64,000 nt of DNA from positions 61,677-125,676 of the forward strand of contig DAOUIF010000006.1 of the NCBI GenBank assembly GCA_034423575.1. The letters are read 5' to 3'. A model generated the notes under the pieces. That model was not told where the DNA came from. It did not search any database and worked only from the letters and a program-made list of their open reading frames with translations. Positions 32,084 through 40,484 of the stretch are shown piece after piece; within the stretch, counting starts at the first letter, position 1, and every line of letters starts with the position of its first letter. The position numbers were made by a program, and so were the translations under genes. Source of the DNA: Bin87 sp034423575. GTDB taxonomy: Bacteria; Chloroflexota; Dehalococcoidia; Lucifugimonadales; UBA3495.

Positions 32084-34165
32084 ATGACTGCCGTAACAAC
32101 TTCTGCCGATTTGATCCGCAACATCGGCTTCATCGCGCACATCGACGCCGGCAAGACCACGGTCACCGAGCGGGTGCTCTACCTCACTGGTCGCATCCGC
32201 AAGGTGGGCGGCGTGGATGAGGGCACAACGGCCATGGACTGGATGCCGCAGGAGAAGGAACGGGGCATCACCATCACCGCTGCCGCCACCACCGCCTACT
32301 GGCGCGACCACCAGGTCAACATCATCGACACTCCCGGCCACGTTGACTTCACCGCCGAGGTGGAACGGAGCCTGCGCGTCCTCGACGGCGGCATCGTGGT
32401 ACTAGACGCCGTGGCCGGCGTGCAGCCCCAGTCGGAAACCGTCTGGCGCCAGGCCGATACCTATGACGTGCCCCGCATCTGCTTCGTGAACAAAATGGAC
32501 CGGGTCGGCGCGTCCTACGAGCGCACCATCGAGTCCATTCGACGCCGTCTGAAAGGAAACCCCGTCGCGGTGCAGGTACCGATCGGGGCTGAGGACGAAT
32601 TTCGCGGCGTGGTCGATCTGATTGAAGGCCAGGCCGTTATGTATTCCGACGGGCGCGACGACGTGGCTGACCCTCCCGAACTGTTGCCCGTGCCGCCCGA
32701 ATACGAGCGGGCTTACAACGACTATCGCCAGGAGATGATCGAGAAGATTGTCGAGACGGACGAGGCCCTGCTCATCAAGTACCTCGAAGGCGAGGACATC
32801 TGCGCCGACGACCTTCGCTCCGCCCTGCGCGCCGCCACCATCAACCGCCAACTGGTGCCGGTGCTGTGCGGCAGCGCCATGCGCGGCAAAGGCATCGACC
32901 CGCTGCTCGACGCCATCATCTGCTACCTGCCGTCGCCCCTGGACGTGCCGGCCGTGGAGGGTACCGTCCCCGACACCGACAAGGTGGAGATCCGCGAGCC
33001 CCTGGACAGCGAGCCGTTGTCGGCCCTGGCCTTCAAGGTCGTGGTCGACCCCTACGTCGGCCGGCTGGTGTTCCTGCGCATATATTCGGGAACCGTCGAA
33101 TCCGGAGCCGCCGTGCGCAACGTCACCCGGGGCAACCGGGAGCGCATGGGCCGCCTGCTGCGGATGCACGCCAACCACCGGGAGGAGCTGCCGGAGATCA
33201 CCGCCGGCAACATCTGCGCCGCGGTGGGGCTGAAGGACACCTTCACCGGCGACACCATCTGCACCGACCATAAGCCGGTCATCCTCGAGCCGCCTCACTT
33301 CCCGGAACCCGTGGTGTCGGTGGCCATCGAACCCGCCACCCGCGCCGACCAGGACAAGCTCGGCGAGGCCATGCGGAAGCTATCCGAGGAAGACCCCACC
33401 TTCGTAGTGCGGTTCAACGACGAAACCGGCCAGACCGTGATCTCCGGCATGGGCGAGTTGCACCTGGAGGTCCTCGTTGATCGTATGCGGCGCGAGTTCG
33501 ACGTGGAGGCCCGCGTCGGCCAGCCTCGGGTGGCCTACCGCGAGGCCATCACGAAGCCGGTTCGTGTCGAGGGGCGATTTGTGCGCCAGACCGGCGGCCA
33601 CGGCCAGTACGGCCACATCTGGCTGGAGCTGGAACCCCAGGAACGCGGCGCTGGCACACAGTTCGTCGACGGTATAACCGGCGGCATTATCCCGCGGAAC
33701 TACATTCCGGCCGTCGAAGCCGGCGTCAAGCAGGCTCTGGACAACGGACCCATGGCTGGCTATCCTCTGGTGGACTTGAAGGTCACGCTGGTAGACGGCA
33801 GCTACCACACGGTGGACTCGTCCGAAATGGCCTTCCGTTCCGCGGCCATGATAGCCATGCGGGACGGGACGCGCCGGGCGGCTCCGGTGTTGCAGGAACC
33901 TTTCTTTGAAATGGAGATCGTGACGCCGGGCGAGTTTCTCAGCGAGGTGCTGAGCGACTTGGGAGGGCGCCGCGCCCAGATCCGCAGCATCGAAGGGCTG
34001 GACGACCTGCAGACCGTGAGCGCGATGATTCCCCTGGGGGAGACGTTCGCGTACACCACGGCCCTGCGGTCCCTGACTCGCGGGCGCGCCTCGTACACCA
34101 TGGAGTTCCGGCACTACGAGCCGGTGCCTGAGAGCGTCGCCCGGACCCTGGCCTACAACCGGTAG
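32084..34165 (+). CDS. fusA: Elongation factor G
   Basis: 693-residue translocase GTPase. G-domain motifs are AHIDAGKTT, DTPGH and NKMD; domain II, the domain IV loop (GGHGQYGHIWLELEP) and the C-terminal domain V (EPFFEMEIVTPGEFLSEVLSDLGGRRAQI) are all present. ATG at 32084 is chosen; an in-frame ATG at 32027 lies inside the inverted repeat and would add 19 non-conserved residues. Unlike the common bacterial arrangement, tuf does not follow: rpsJ is next after 51 nt. Confidence 0.97.
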   Translation: MTAVTTSADLIRNIGFIAHIDAGKTTVTERVLYLTGRIRKVGGVDEGTTAMDWMPQEKERGITITAAATTAYWRDHQVNIIDTPGHVDFTAEVERSLRVLDGGIVVLDAVAGVQPQSETVWRQADTYDVPRICFVNKMDRVGASYERTIESIRRRLKGNPVAVQVPIGAEDEFRGVVDLIEGQAVMYSDGRDDVADPPELLPVPPEYERAYNDYRQEMIEKIVETDEALLIKYLEGEDICADDLRSALRAATINRQLVPVLCGSAMRGKGIDPLLDAIICYLPSPLDVPAVEGTVPDTDKVEIREPLDSEPLSALAFKVVVDPYVGRLVFLRIYSGTVESGAAVRNVTRGNRERMGRLLRMHANHREELPEITAGNICAAVGLKDTFTGDTICTDHKPVILEPPHFPEPVVSVAIEPATRADQDKLGEAMRKLSEEDPTFVVRFNDETGQTVISGMGELHLEVLVDRMRREFDVEARVGQPRVAYREAITKPVRVEGRFVRQTGGHGQYGHIWLELEPQERGAGTQFVDGITGGIIPRNYIPAVEAGVKQALDNGPMAGYPLVDLKVTLVDGSYHTVDSSEMAFRSAAMIAMRDGTRRAAPVLQEPFFEMEIVTPGEFLSEVLSDLGGRRAQIRSIEGLDDLQTVSAMIPLGETFAYTTALRSLTRGRASYTMEFRHYEPVPESVARTLAYNR

Positions 34166-34216
34166 CCAAAGGTCCAGCCAACAGTACACACAACAGGAGC
34201 GTTATCGGATTAGATT

Positions 34217-34528
34217 ATGGTCGCAAGGCAACAGATGCGGATCATCCTCAAGGCGTTTGACCACAAGATGCTGGACCAGTCCAGCGCCCAGATCGTGGAA
34301 ACCGCCGAACTGACCGGCGCCCGGGTCGCGGGCCCGGTGCCCCTGCCTACGCAGATCCGACGGTTCTGCGTCATCCGGGGGCCCCACGTCGACAAGGATT
34401 CCCGCGAGCACTTCGAAATCCGAACGCACAAGCGGCTCCTGGACATCATGGAACCGACCAGCAAGACCATCGACGCGCTGACCAGGCTCAACATGCCGGC
34501 GGGAGTGGACATTTCCATCAAGCTCTAA
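34217..34528 (+). CDS. rpsJ: 30S ribosomal protein S10
   Basis: 103-residue S10 (NusE), a small-subunit head protein that also partners NusB in antitermination. MRIILKAFDHKMLDQS, GPVPLPTQIRRFCVIRGPHV and EHFEIRTHKRLLDI are typical. The start at 34217 aligns with the E. coli N-terminus, although ATG at 34235 has the better-spaced AAGG; AGGAG lies 17 nt before the chosen ATG. Confidence 0.97.
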   Translation: MVARQQMRIILKAFDHKMLDQSSAQIVETAELTGARVAGPVPLPTQIRRFCVIRGPHVDKDSREHFEIRTHKRLLDIMEPTSKTIDALTRLNMPAGVDISIKL

Positions 34529-34607
34529 ATCGGCCCAACCCGTAGCCGGCAGGCGCCGGGATTACGGGTGAGGCAGACAAAACGGAGTGCGGACGGGACA
34601 ATCAGGC

Positions 34608-34636
34608 TTGAAAGAATAGTGATCCCGTCGTAAAAT
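34608..34636 (+). promoter_or_regulatory. Internal promoter between rpsJ and rplC
   Basis: TTGAAA (34608-34613), exactly 17 bp, TAAAAT (34631-34636): each hexamer is one mismatch from consensus. The predicted start is near 34643. It lies in the 213-bp gap between rpsJ and rplC, the longest spacer in the ribosomal block, so the S10-type part can be transcribed independently of rpsL-fusA. Confidence 0.7.
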
Positions 34637-34645
34637 CTCAGTTCC

Positions 34646-34684
34646 GGCTGGCGGCTGGCATAAAAGCCACCGCCGCCATTTTAT
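34646..34684 (+). promoter_or_regulatory. Attenuator-like hairpin in the rplC leader
   Basis: An imperfect GC-rich stem (GGCGGCTGGC against GCCACCGCCGCC, loop ATAAAA) is followed by ATTTTAT, directly after the predicted transcription start of the internal promoter. It could attenuate or bind a ribosomal protein such as L4, as S10 leaders do in other bacteria; no direct homology to known leaders is claimed. Confidence 0.4.
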
Positions 34685-34741
34685 CTAACGAATTACATCC
34701 AACGGCCATCACTCGCAGGCCCACACTCACAGGCAAAAACC

Positions 34742-35368
34742 ATGCTCAAGGCGTTCCTCGGCAAGAAGATCGGCATGACCCAGGTGTTCAACGACGCCGG
34801 GCAGGTCGTGCCCGTAACCGTCATCGAGGCCGGCCCCTGCGCCGTCACCCAGATCCGCACCGCGGAGAAGGACGGCTACGAATCGGTGCAGCTGGGATTC
34901 GGGCGTGTCCGCAAACCCACCAAGCCCGAGGCGGGCCACCTGCGCGGCAGCCAGATCGGCCGCCGCCTGGAGGAGGTGCGCGCCGACGACACCGGTGAGT
35001 ATGAAGTCGGTCAGTTGGTCTCGGTAGATATTTTTGAGCCTGGCGAAATCGTCGACGTTGTCGGCAAGTCCAAGGGCCGCGGGTTCGCCGGGACCATGAA
35101 GCGTCACGGCTTCGGCGGCGGCCCCCGTACCCACGGTCAGTCCGACCGCGCTCGGGCTCCGGGATCCATCGGAGGCGGCACCACGCCGGGCAAGGTCTTC
35201 AAGGGACTGAAAATGGCCGGTCACATGGGCAACCGCCGGGTGACCGCCAAGGGGTTGGAAGTGATTCGCGTGGACGCCGAGCGGAACCTGCTTATGGTCA
35301 AGGGCGGCATCCCCGGCGCTCCCAATAGCCCCGTAACCATCCGGAAAACAGGCAAGAGCAGAGCGTAA
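34742..35368 (+). CDS. rplC: 50S ribosomal protein L3
   Basis: 208-residue L3, an early 23S rRNA-binding assembly protein. MLKAFLGKKIGMTQVFNDAG, the loop GFAGTMKRHGFGGGPRTHGQ with its methylatable Gln region, GSIGGGTTPGKVFKGLKMAG and HMGNRRVT are conserved. There is only a weak ribosome site (CAGG) before the ATG. This is the first gene downstream of the internal promoter and hairpin. Confidence 0.98.
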   Translation: MLKAFLGKKIGMTQVFNDAGQVVPVTVIEAGPCAVTQIRTAEKDGYESVQLGFGRVRKPTKPEAGHLRGSQIGRRLEEVRADDTGEYEVGQLVSVDIFEPGEIVDVVGKSKGRGFAGTMKRHGFGGGPRTHGQSDRARAPGSIGGGTTPGKVFKGLKMAGHMGNRRVTAKGLEVIRVDAERNLLMVKGGIPGAPNSPVTIRKTGKSRA

Positions 35369-35431
35369 GTGAGCCGAGTGGCGCGAACCCCCCGCTGCAG
35401 ATAGGCCATATCCCCAAGGAACCGATCCGAA

Positions 35432-36097
35432 ATGGAACTCCCCGTACTGAACACCGGCGGCGACGCCGTCGACACCATCGAGGTGGACGAGGCCGTATTT
35501 GACGTGCCCATGAACCATACCCTGGTACACCAGGCGATGGTGATCTACCAACTGAACCAGCGACAAGGCACCCATTCCACCCGCACCCGCGCCGAAGTGT
35601 CGGGCGGTGGCCGCAAGCCCTGGATACAGAAGCATACGGGCCGCGCCCGCCAGGGCAGCATCCGCTCCCCGCAATGGCGACACGGCGGTATTGCCTTCGG
35701 CCCCAAGCCCCGCGACTATCGAAAAGCCTTGCCTCGCGCCATGCGTCGCAAGGCTTTGCAGTGTGTCCTCTCCGAGAAAATCCGCGGCGGTCGCCTCATC
35801 TGCGTCGATTCTCTGGACAGCCTCGATGGGAAGACCAAGTCCATGAAGCAGGTGCTGGAGAACCTGAACATCTCCGGTTCGGTGCTCGTGGTCACGGAAG
35901 AAGCCCAGCAGAGCGTGGCGCGCGCCGGCGGCAACCTGAAACAGGTGTGGACCCTGCCCTCGGACCTGGTGAACGCCAACGACGTCCTGAAGCGGCAGAC
36001 CATCCTGATCACCGTGGGCGCCATTCGCCGCATCGCGGAACTGTGCCAGTCTCCCCGGCACCGGGCCCGCCGGGCCGCAAGCGAGGTGGCCGAATAA
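35432..36097 (+). CDS. rplD: 50S ribosomal protein L4
   Basis: 221-residue L4, which lines the peptide exit tunnel and, in enterobacteria, represses the S10 operon. The tunnel loop GTHSTRTRAEVSGGGRKPW and QKHTGRARQGSIRSPQWRHG are conserved. The stop TAA shares its last A with the rplW ATG (TAATG), implying translational coupling. Confidence 0.97.
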   Translation: MELPVLNTGGDAVDTIEVDEAVFDVPMNHTLVHQAMVIYQLNQRQGTHSTRTRAEVSGGGRKPWIQKHTGRARQGSIRSPQWRHGGIAFGPKPRDYRKALPRAMRRKALQCVLSEKIRGGRLICVDSLDSLDGKTKSMKQVLENLNISGSVLVVTEEAQQSVARAGGNLKQVWTLPSDLVNANDVLKRQTILITVGAIRRIAELCQSPRHRARRAASEVAE

Positions 36098-36381
36098 TGC
36101 ACATCAGCGAAGTCCTCCTGCGCCCCACCATCACCGAGAAGAGCACGCTGTTGCAGGAAGAGGGGCAGTACACCTTCGAAATCGCCCCCAAGGCCAACAA
36201 GACGCTGGTCAAACAGGCGGTGGAAGAAAACTTCAACGTCACGGTCATCAGCGTCAACATCACGCGCAACCGGGGCAAGCGCAAGCGGTACGGCCCCCGT
36301 TTCAAGAAACAACCCGACGTGAAAAAGGCCGTGGTCACGCTGCAGGTCGGCGACCGCATCGACCTGATCGAGGGCCTGTAG
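36097..36381 (+). CDS. rplW: 50S ribosomal protein L23
   Basis: 94-residue L23, located at the tunnel exit where trigger factor and SRP dock. MHISEVLLRPTITEKSTLLQ, VEENFNVTVISVNI and the basic RNRGKRKRYGPRFKKQPDVK are typical. It overlaps rplD by one base (TAATG). A longer in-frame reading from within rplD is rejected. Confidence 0.97.
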   Translation: MHISEVLLRPTITEKSTLLQEEGQYTFEIAPKANKTLVKQAVEENFNVTVISVNITRNRGKRKRYGPRFKKQPDVKKAVVTLQVGDRIDLIEGL

Positions 36382-36417
36382 CCAACCCGCCTCCTGTCGG
36401 CACCGAGAGCTGAAACC

Positions 36418-37254
36418 ATGCCTCTAAAAAACCTACGCCCCATAACGCCCGGCACGCGAAACGCGGTGCGTCCCTCCTTCGAGGAGATCACCACCAAGAA
36501 GCCGGAGAAGTCCCTGCTGGAACCGCTGCAGAAGCGCGGAGGCCGTAACAACCGGGGCCGCATCACCGCGTATCACCGTGGCGGCGGCTCCCGGCGCATG
36601 TATCGGCGCATTGACTTCAAGCGACGCAAGGACGGCGTGCCGGCCACCGTCAAAACCATCGAGTACGACCCAAACCGGACCACCCGGATCGCCCTGGTCC
36701 ACTACGCCGACGGCGAGAAGTCGTACATTCTGGCCCCGGTGAACCTGTCCGTGGGTGACAAGGTCCAGTCCGGCCCCGACGCTGAGATCAGCCCCGGTAA
36801 CACGCTGCCGCTGCGCAACATCCCCACCGGTACCGTGGTGCACAACCTCGAGTTGACCCCCGGCCGCGGCGGCCAGTTGGTGCGCGGAGCCGGAACCGGC
36901 GCGCAGGTGTTGTCCCGGGAGGGCGATTACGTGCTGATCCGCCTCCCCTCAGGCGAGATGCGCCGGATCCTGCTCAACTGCCGGGCCAGTGTCGGCCAAC
37001 TCTCCAACCCCGACCACAAGAACGAAAGCCTGGGCAAGGCCGGCGCCAAGAGACACCTGGGCCGTCGCCCTCACGTGCGCGGCGTCGCCAAGAACCCGGT
37101 AGACCATCCCCACGGCGGCGGCGAAGGGCGCTCTCCCATTGGCATGCCCGGCCCCAAGTCCCCCACCGGTAAGCCCACCCTGGGCCACAAGACTCGCAAC
37201 AAGAAGAAGACCTCCAGCCGCTTTATCGTCCGCGGACGCCGCTGGCGGAGGTAA
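36418..37254 (+). CDS. rplB: 50S ribosomal protein L2
   Basis: 278-residue L2, needed for subunit association and peptidyl-transferase activity. RITAYHRGGGSRRMYRRIDF, LRNIPTGTVVHNLELTPGRG and the C-terminal VAKNPVDHPHGGGEGRSPIG, containing the conserved catalytic-region His, are intact. It ends in a basic tail (RFIVRGRRWRR). Confidence 0.98.
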   Translation: MPLKNLRPITPGTRNAVRPSFEEITTKKPEKSLLEPLQKRGGRNNRGRITAYHRGGGSRRMYRRIDFKRRKDGVPATVKTIEYDPNRTTRIALVHYADGEKSYILAPVNLSVGDKVQSGPDAEISPGNTLPLRNIPTGTVVHNLELTPGRGGQLVRGAGTGAQVLSREGDYVLIRLPSGEMRRILLNCRASVGQLSNPDHKNESLGKAGAKRHLGRRPHVRGVAKNPVDHPHGGGEGRSPIGMPGPKSPTGKPTLGHKTRNKKKTSSRFIVRGRRWRR

Positions 37255-37304
37255 GAACTCAATCCTCGTGCCGCCCAACGGCGCGACAGGCAGCGTTTGT
37301 CACC

Positions 37305-37589
37305 ATGTCTAGGTCAGTCAAAAAGGGACCGTACGTCCACCCCAAACTCCTCAAGAAGGTCAGCCGGGTCCGCGAATCCGGCGAGGCCACGGTCATCCGC
37401 ACCTGGTCGCGGGATTCGATGATCATGCCCGAAATGGTCGGGCTGAACTTCGGCGTCCACGACGGGCGGCGCCACGTCCCGGTGTTCGTCACCGAGAACA
37501 TGGTCGGGCACCGCCTGGGCGAATTCGCGCCGACGCGCACCTATCGCGGCCACGTCGCCCGGTCGGAACGCTCCAGCAGGGTGAGGTGA
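37305..37589 (+). CDS. rpsS: 30S ribosomal protein S19
   Basis: 94-residue S19 of the small-subunit head near the A site. MSRSVKKGPYVHPKLLKKV, the core TWSRDSMIMPEMVGLNFGVH and VGHRLGEFAPTRTYRGH are standard. It begins 50 nt after rplB; the next gene, rplV, starts 4 nt after its stop, suggesting coupling. Confidence 0.97.
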   Translation: MSRSVKKGPYVHPKLLKKVSRVRESGEATVIRTWSRDSMIMPEMVGLNFGVHDGRRHVPVFVTENMVGHRLGEFAPTRTYRGHVARSERSSRVR

Positions 37590-37593
37590 CGCC

Positions 37594-37938
37594 ATGCCAC
37601 CCGTGAGAGCAAGGGCCAAGCAGGTGGGCGCCTCCCCCAAGCGTCTCAAGCCAATCATGGACGCGGTGCGCGGCATGACCGTCAACGACGCTCTCGACCA
37701 CCTGAGCCTGATGACTTCCCCCTGGGCCCGGTCGGTGGCCAAGGTGGTCCAGTCGGCGGCATCCAACGCCGAGAACAACGAGTTCATGAACCGCAACGAG
37801 CTGCGCATCACGCGCATTTCGGCAGACCAAGCGCGGCCGCTCAAGCGTTTCCGAGCCCGCGCTAGAGGCCGGATTGGACGGGTTACCCGCCGTTCCAGCC
37901 ACATCATCATCGAAGTGGACGAGATACAGGAGGGCTAG
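37594..37938 (+). CDS. rplV: 50S ribosomal protein L22
   Basis: 114-residue L22, whose hairpin lines the exit tunnel. VRARAKQVGASPKRLKPIMD, KVVQSAASNAENN and the hairpin/C-terminal FRARARGRIGRVTRRSSHI are recognisable. GGTGAGG from the end of rpsS serves as ribosome site; the 3' end of rplV itself provides AGGAGG for rpsC. Confidence 0.97.
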   Translation: MPPVRARAKQVGASPKRLKPIMDAVRGMTVNDALDHLSLMTSPWARSVAKVVQSAASNAENNEFMNRNELRITRISADQARPLKRFRARARGRIGRVTRRSSHIIIEVDEIQEG

Positions 37939-37942
37939 ACTA

Positions 37943-38680
37943 ATGGGACACAAGACCCATCCCTTCGGCTTCCGGCTGGGCATCATCAAAGACTGGCGGA
38001 CCCACTGGTACGCCAACAACGGCGCCCAATACCGGTCCGGCGTACAGCAGGATCTTTCGCTGCGCCGCACCATACATGACGAGTACGCGGCTTTCTCCGA
38101 CGCCGGCATCGCCAAGATCGAGATTGACCGTACAGCCCAGGAAACCATCGTCAACATCCATTCAGCACGCCCTGGCATCCTCATCGGACGCGACGGTGAC
38201 CGCGTCAAGGGCCTGCGCGCCCGTCTGGAAGACATGACCTCCGGCATGCTCCGGCTGAACATCATTGAGATCGAGCAGCCGGAGTTGGACCCGTACCTCG
38301 TCGGCCGCAATATCGCCGACCAGTTGAGCCGCCGCGTGGCCTACCGCCGCGCCATGCGCCAAGCCGCTCTGCGCACCATGCAGGCTGGCGCAGAGGGCAT
38401 CAAGATCATCACCAAGGGCCGGATCTCCGGCGCGGAAATTGCCCGCACCGAGAAGCTCATGATGGGCCAGGTGCCGCTGCACACGCTGCGCGCCGACATC
38501 GATTACGCCCTGGCCGAAGCGGGCACCGCCATGGGCCGCATCGGCATCAAGGTCTGGATCTACAAGGGCCAGATCATGCCTCCGGCCGCCGAAGAAGACG
38601 GCGAGTTGGACAGCATCGAGTTCCGCGTAACCAGCCAGGACACCGAAGCCGAACTGCAGGCCGCAGAGTTCGAGAACTAG
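37943..38680 (+). CDS. rpsC: 30S ribosomal protein S3
   Basis: 245-residue S3, part of the mRNA entry tunnel. MGHKTHPFGFRLGIIKDWR, the KH domain (ILIGRDGDRVKGLRARLEDM) and RRAMRQAALRTMQAGAEGIK are conserved. ATG at 37943 is set by CAGGAGGGC. The C-terminal 25 residues are acidic (EEDGELDSIEF, DTEAELQAAEFEN). Confidence 0.97.
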   Translation: MGHKTHPFGFRLGIIKDWRTHWYANNGAQYRSGVQQDLSLRRTIHDEYAAFSDAGIAKIEIDRTAQETIVNIHSARPGILIGRDGDRVKGLRARLEDMTSGMLRLNIIEIEQPELDPYLVGRNIADQLSRRVAYRRAMRQAALRTMQAGAEGIKIITKGRISGAEIARTEKLMMGQVPLHTLRADIDYALAEAGTAMGRIGIKVWIYKGQIMPPAAEEDGELDSIEFRVTSQDTEAELQAAEFEN

Positions 38681-38736
38681 CGGCGACTCTCGAGTCGGCG
38701 AATTCTTTTTGACGAATCGATTGGGAGACTGACCCC

Positions 38737-39177
38737 ATGCTTCAGCCTAAAAGGACGAAATACCGCAAGATGGGTCGCGGCAAGCGGCGGGGCATGGCTA
38801 CGACTGGGAGCACCGTTGAGTTCGGAGAAATCGGGCTGAAAGCCTTGCAAGCCGAATGGATCACCGCCCGGCAGATCGAGTCCGCCCGTATCGCGATCAC
38901 CCGCCATCTGCAGCGTGGTGGTCGTACCTACATCCGCATCTTTCCGGACAAGCCGGTCTCCAAGAAGCCGGCCGAGGTCCGCATGGGAGGCGGCAAGGCG
39001 GCCAACGACCACTGGGTAGCCGTGGTCAGGCCGGGCCGCATCATGTTTGAAGTCGGCGGCGTGCCCCTCGACCAGGCGGCCGAAGCCCTCCAGAGGGCCG
39101 CGCACAAGCTGCCCATTCCCACGAAGGTCGTGTACCGCGACCGGGTGAACTCGCTGCTGACCAGCGCAGCCAGGTGA
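38737..39177 (+). CDS. rplP: 50S ribosomal protein L16
   Basis: 146-residue L16, which contacts A- and P-site tRNA. MLQPKRTKYRKMGRGKRRG, GLKALQAEWITARQIESARI, and IRIFPDKPVSKKPAEVRMGG (with the Arg that is hydroxylated in some species) are present. The 56-bp spacer before it carries a small CGACTC-TC-GAGTCG dyad followed by ATTCTTTTT, possibly a weak attenuator. Confidence 0.97.
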   Translation: MLQPKRTKYRKMGRGKRRGMATTGSTVEFGEIGLKALQAEWITARQIESARIAITRHLQRGGRTYIRIFPDKPVSKKPAEVRMGGGKAANDHWVAVVRPGRIMFEVGGVPLDQAAEALQRAAHKLPIPTKVVYRDRVNSLLTSAAR

Positions 39178-39185
39178 TAGCCGCT

Positions 39186-39377
39186 ATGAAAATGTACGAA
39201 ATTCGGGCGCTGACCGACCAGCAGATCGAAGAAGAACTGCAGAAGTCCTATCGGGAGCTGATGAACCTCCGCTTCCGTGACGCCGTCAACCAGCTCACCG
39301 ACACCAACCAGCCCCGCAAGACCCGCAAGGACATCGCACGCATGCTGACCTGCCTGCGGGAGCGTCAACTCCAGTAG
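39186..39377 (+). CDS. rpmC: 50S ribosomal protein L29
   Basis: 63-residue L29, next to L23 at the tunnel exit. MKMYEIRALTDQQIEEELQ and ELMNLRFRDAVNQLTDTNQP, RKDIARMLTCLRER are typical. ATG at 39186 is preferred; a GTG at 39174 overlapping the rplP stop would add four residues (MIAA) and cannot be excluded. Confidence 0.95.
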   Translation: MKMYEIRALTDQQIEEELQKSYRELMNLRFRDAVNQLTDTNQPRKTRKDIARMLTCLRERQLQ

Positions 39378-39439
39378 GAATCTCGGAGCACGTCGCGACC
39401 ATCCTAGCGCACTGACAGAAAGTTTCAGGACTATCCTAA

Positions 39440-39823
39440 ATGGCCAAAACAATGCGAAAGGTCCGGGTGGGCTCAGTAGTGAGCACCCGTATGGACAAGA
39501 CCGCCGTGGTGGAAATGGTGTGGAAGCAGCGCCATCGGGTCTACCGCAAGCAGATGCGCCGCGTCACCCGATTTTACGTCCACGACCCAGAAGGTCAATG
39601 CCAGATCGGCGACACGGTCCGCATCCAGGAAACCCGCCCGATCTCGCGCACCAAGCACTGGCGGCTCCTGGACATCCTGTCCCGGCGCGAAGTCGCCGAG
39701 GTTCGCGCCATCGAGCTGGAAGGGGACGCGGTGATCGAACCGACTGCGGACGACGAGAACGACGTCGCAGCGTCGGCTGACGACATCGCCGAAATAGATA
39801 CCGATGACGACGAGGATGCGTAA
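39440..39823 (+). CDS. rpsQ: 30S ribosomal protein S17 with acidic C-terminal extension
   Basis: 127 residues; the S17 core (RKVRVGSVVSTRMDKTAVVE, RVTRFYVHDPEGQCQIGDTV, ETRPISRTKHWRLLDIL) ends near residue 90, the usual length. The remaining ~37 residues are strongly acidic (TADDENDVAAS, DIAEIDTDDDEDA). The tail is in frame with good codon use and leads directly into rplN (stop adjacent to ATG), so it is not a misread end. Its role is unknown. Confidence 0.95.
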   Translation: MAKTMRKVRVGSVVSTRMDKTAVVEMVWKQRHRVYRKQMRRVTRFYVHDPEGQCQIGDTVRIQETRPISRTKHWRLLDILSRREVAEVRAIELEGDAVIEPTADDENDVAASADDIAEIDTDDDEDA

Positions 39824-40192
39824 ATGATCCAGAGTTACACCAGGTTGCACGTAGCCGACAACAGCGGCGCGCGACGCATCCGGCTCATCAATATCCCCGG
39901 CTCCAGCCGGCGCAAGTACGCCTCGGTGGGCGACATCATCGTCTGCACCGTGCGCGAGGCCATTCCCAACTCGCCGGTGCGGAAGGGCTCCGTGGTCAAG
40001 GCGGTCGTCGTGAGGCAGGCGGCGCCCCTGCTCCGCCCCGACGGCACCTACATCAAGTTCGACGACAACGCCGCCGTGCTGATCAACGACAACCAGTTGC
40101 CCCGCGGCACCCGCATCTTCGGCCCGGTTGCCCGCGAACTGCGCGACAAGGGCTTCATGCGCATCGTGTCCCTCGCGCCGGAGGTGGTGTGA
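39824..40192 (+). CDS. rplN: 50S ribosomal protein L14
   Basis: 122-residue L14 at the subunit interface; binding site of the silencing factor RsfS. MIQSYTRLHVADNSGARRI, VKAVVVRQAAPLLRPDGTYI, FDDNAAVLINDNQLPRGTRI and FGPVARELRDKGFMRIVSLA are canonical. Its stop overlaps the rplX start (TGATG). Confidence 0.98.
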   Translation: MIQSYTRLHVADNSGARRIRLINIPGSSRRKYASVGDIIVCTVREAIPNSPVRKGSVVKAVVVRQAAPLLRPDGTYIKFDDNAAVLINDNQLPRGTRIFGPVARELRDKGFMRIVSLAPEVV

Positions 40193-40464
40193 TGGCCAGG
40201 ACAAAAATCCGCCGCGGCGACGACGTGCTGGTCATCGCCGGCAAGGACAAGGGCAAAACGGGCCGCGTTTTGAACATGCTGCCTGAGAAGAATCGGGTCA
40301 TCGTTGAAGGCGTCAACATCGTGACCAAGCACTACAAGCCGCGCCCGGGCATCCGGCAGGGCGGCCGCGTGCAGCAGGAATCCTCCATCCACATCTCCAA
40401 TATCAAGCTCATCCAGAGCAACTACACCGAACCGAGCACTCAGTTCCGCAATCGGGACGAGTAA
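40192..40464 (+). CDS. rplX: 50S ribosomal protein L24
   Basis: 90-residue L24, an assembly initiator protein. The KOW motif IRRGDDVLVIAGKDKGKTG and GVNIVTKHYKPRPG, QGGRVQQESSIHISNIKLI are clear. ATG at 40192 overlaps the rplN TGA by one base; a GTG one codon earlier is also in frame. Confidence 0.97.
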   Translation: MARTKIRRGDDVLVIAGKDKGKTGRVLNMLPEKNRVIVEGVNIVTKHYKPRPGIRQGGRVQQESSIHISNIKLIQSNYTEPSTQFRNRDE

Positions 40465-40484
40465 CCCTCTCGGGAGTGATCCCC

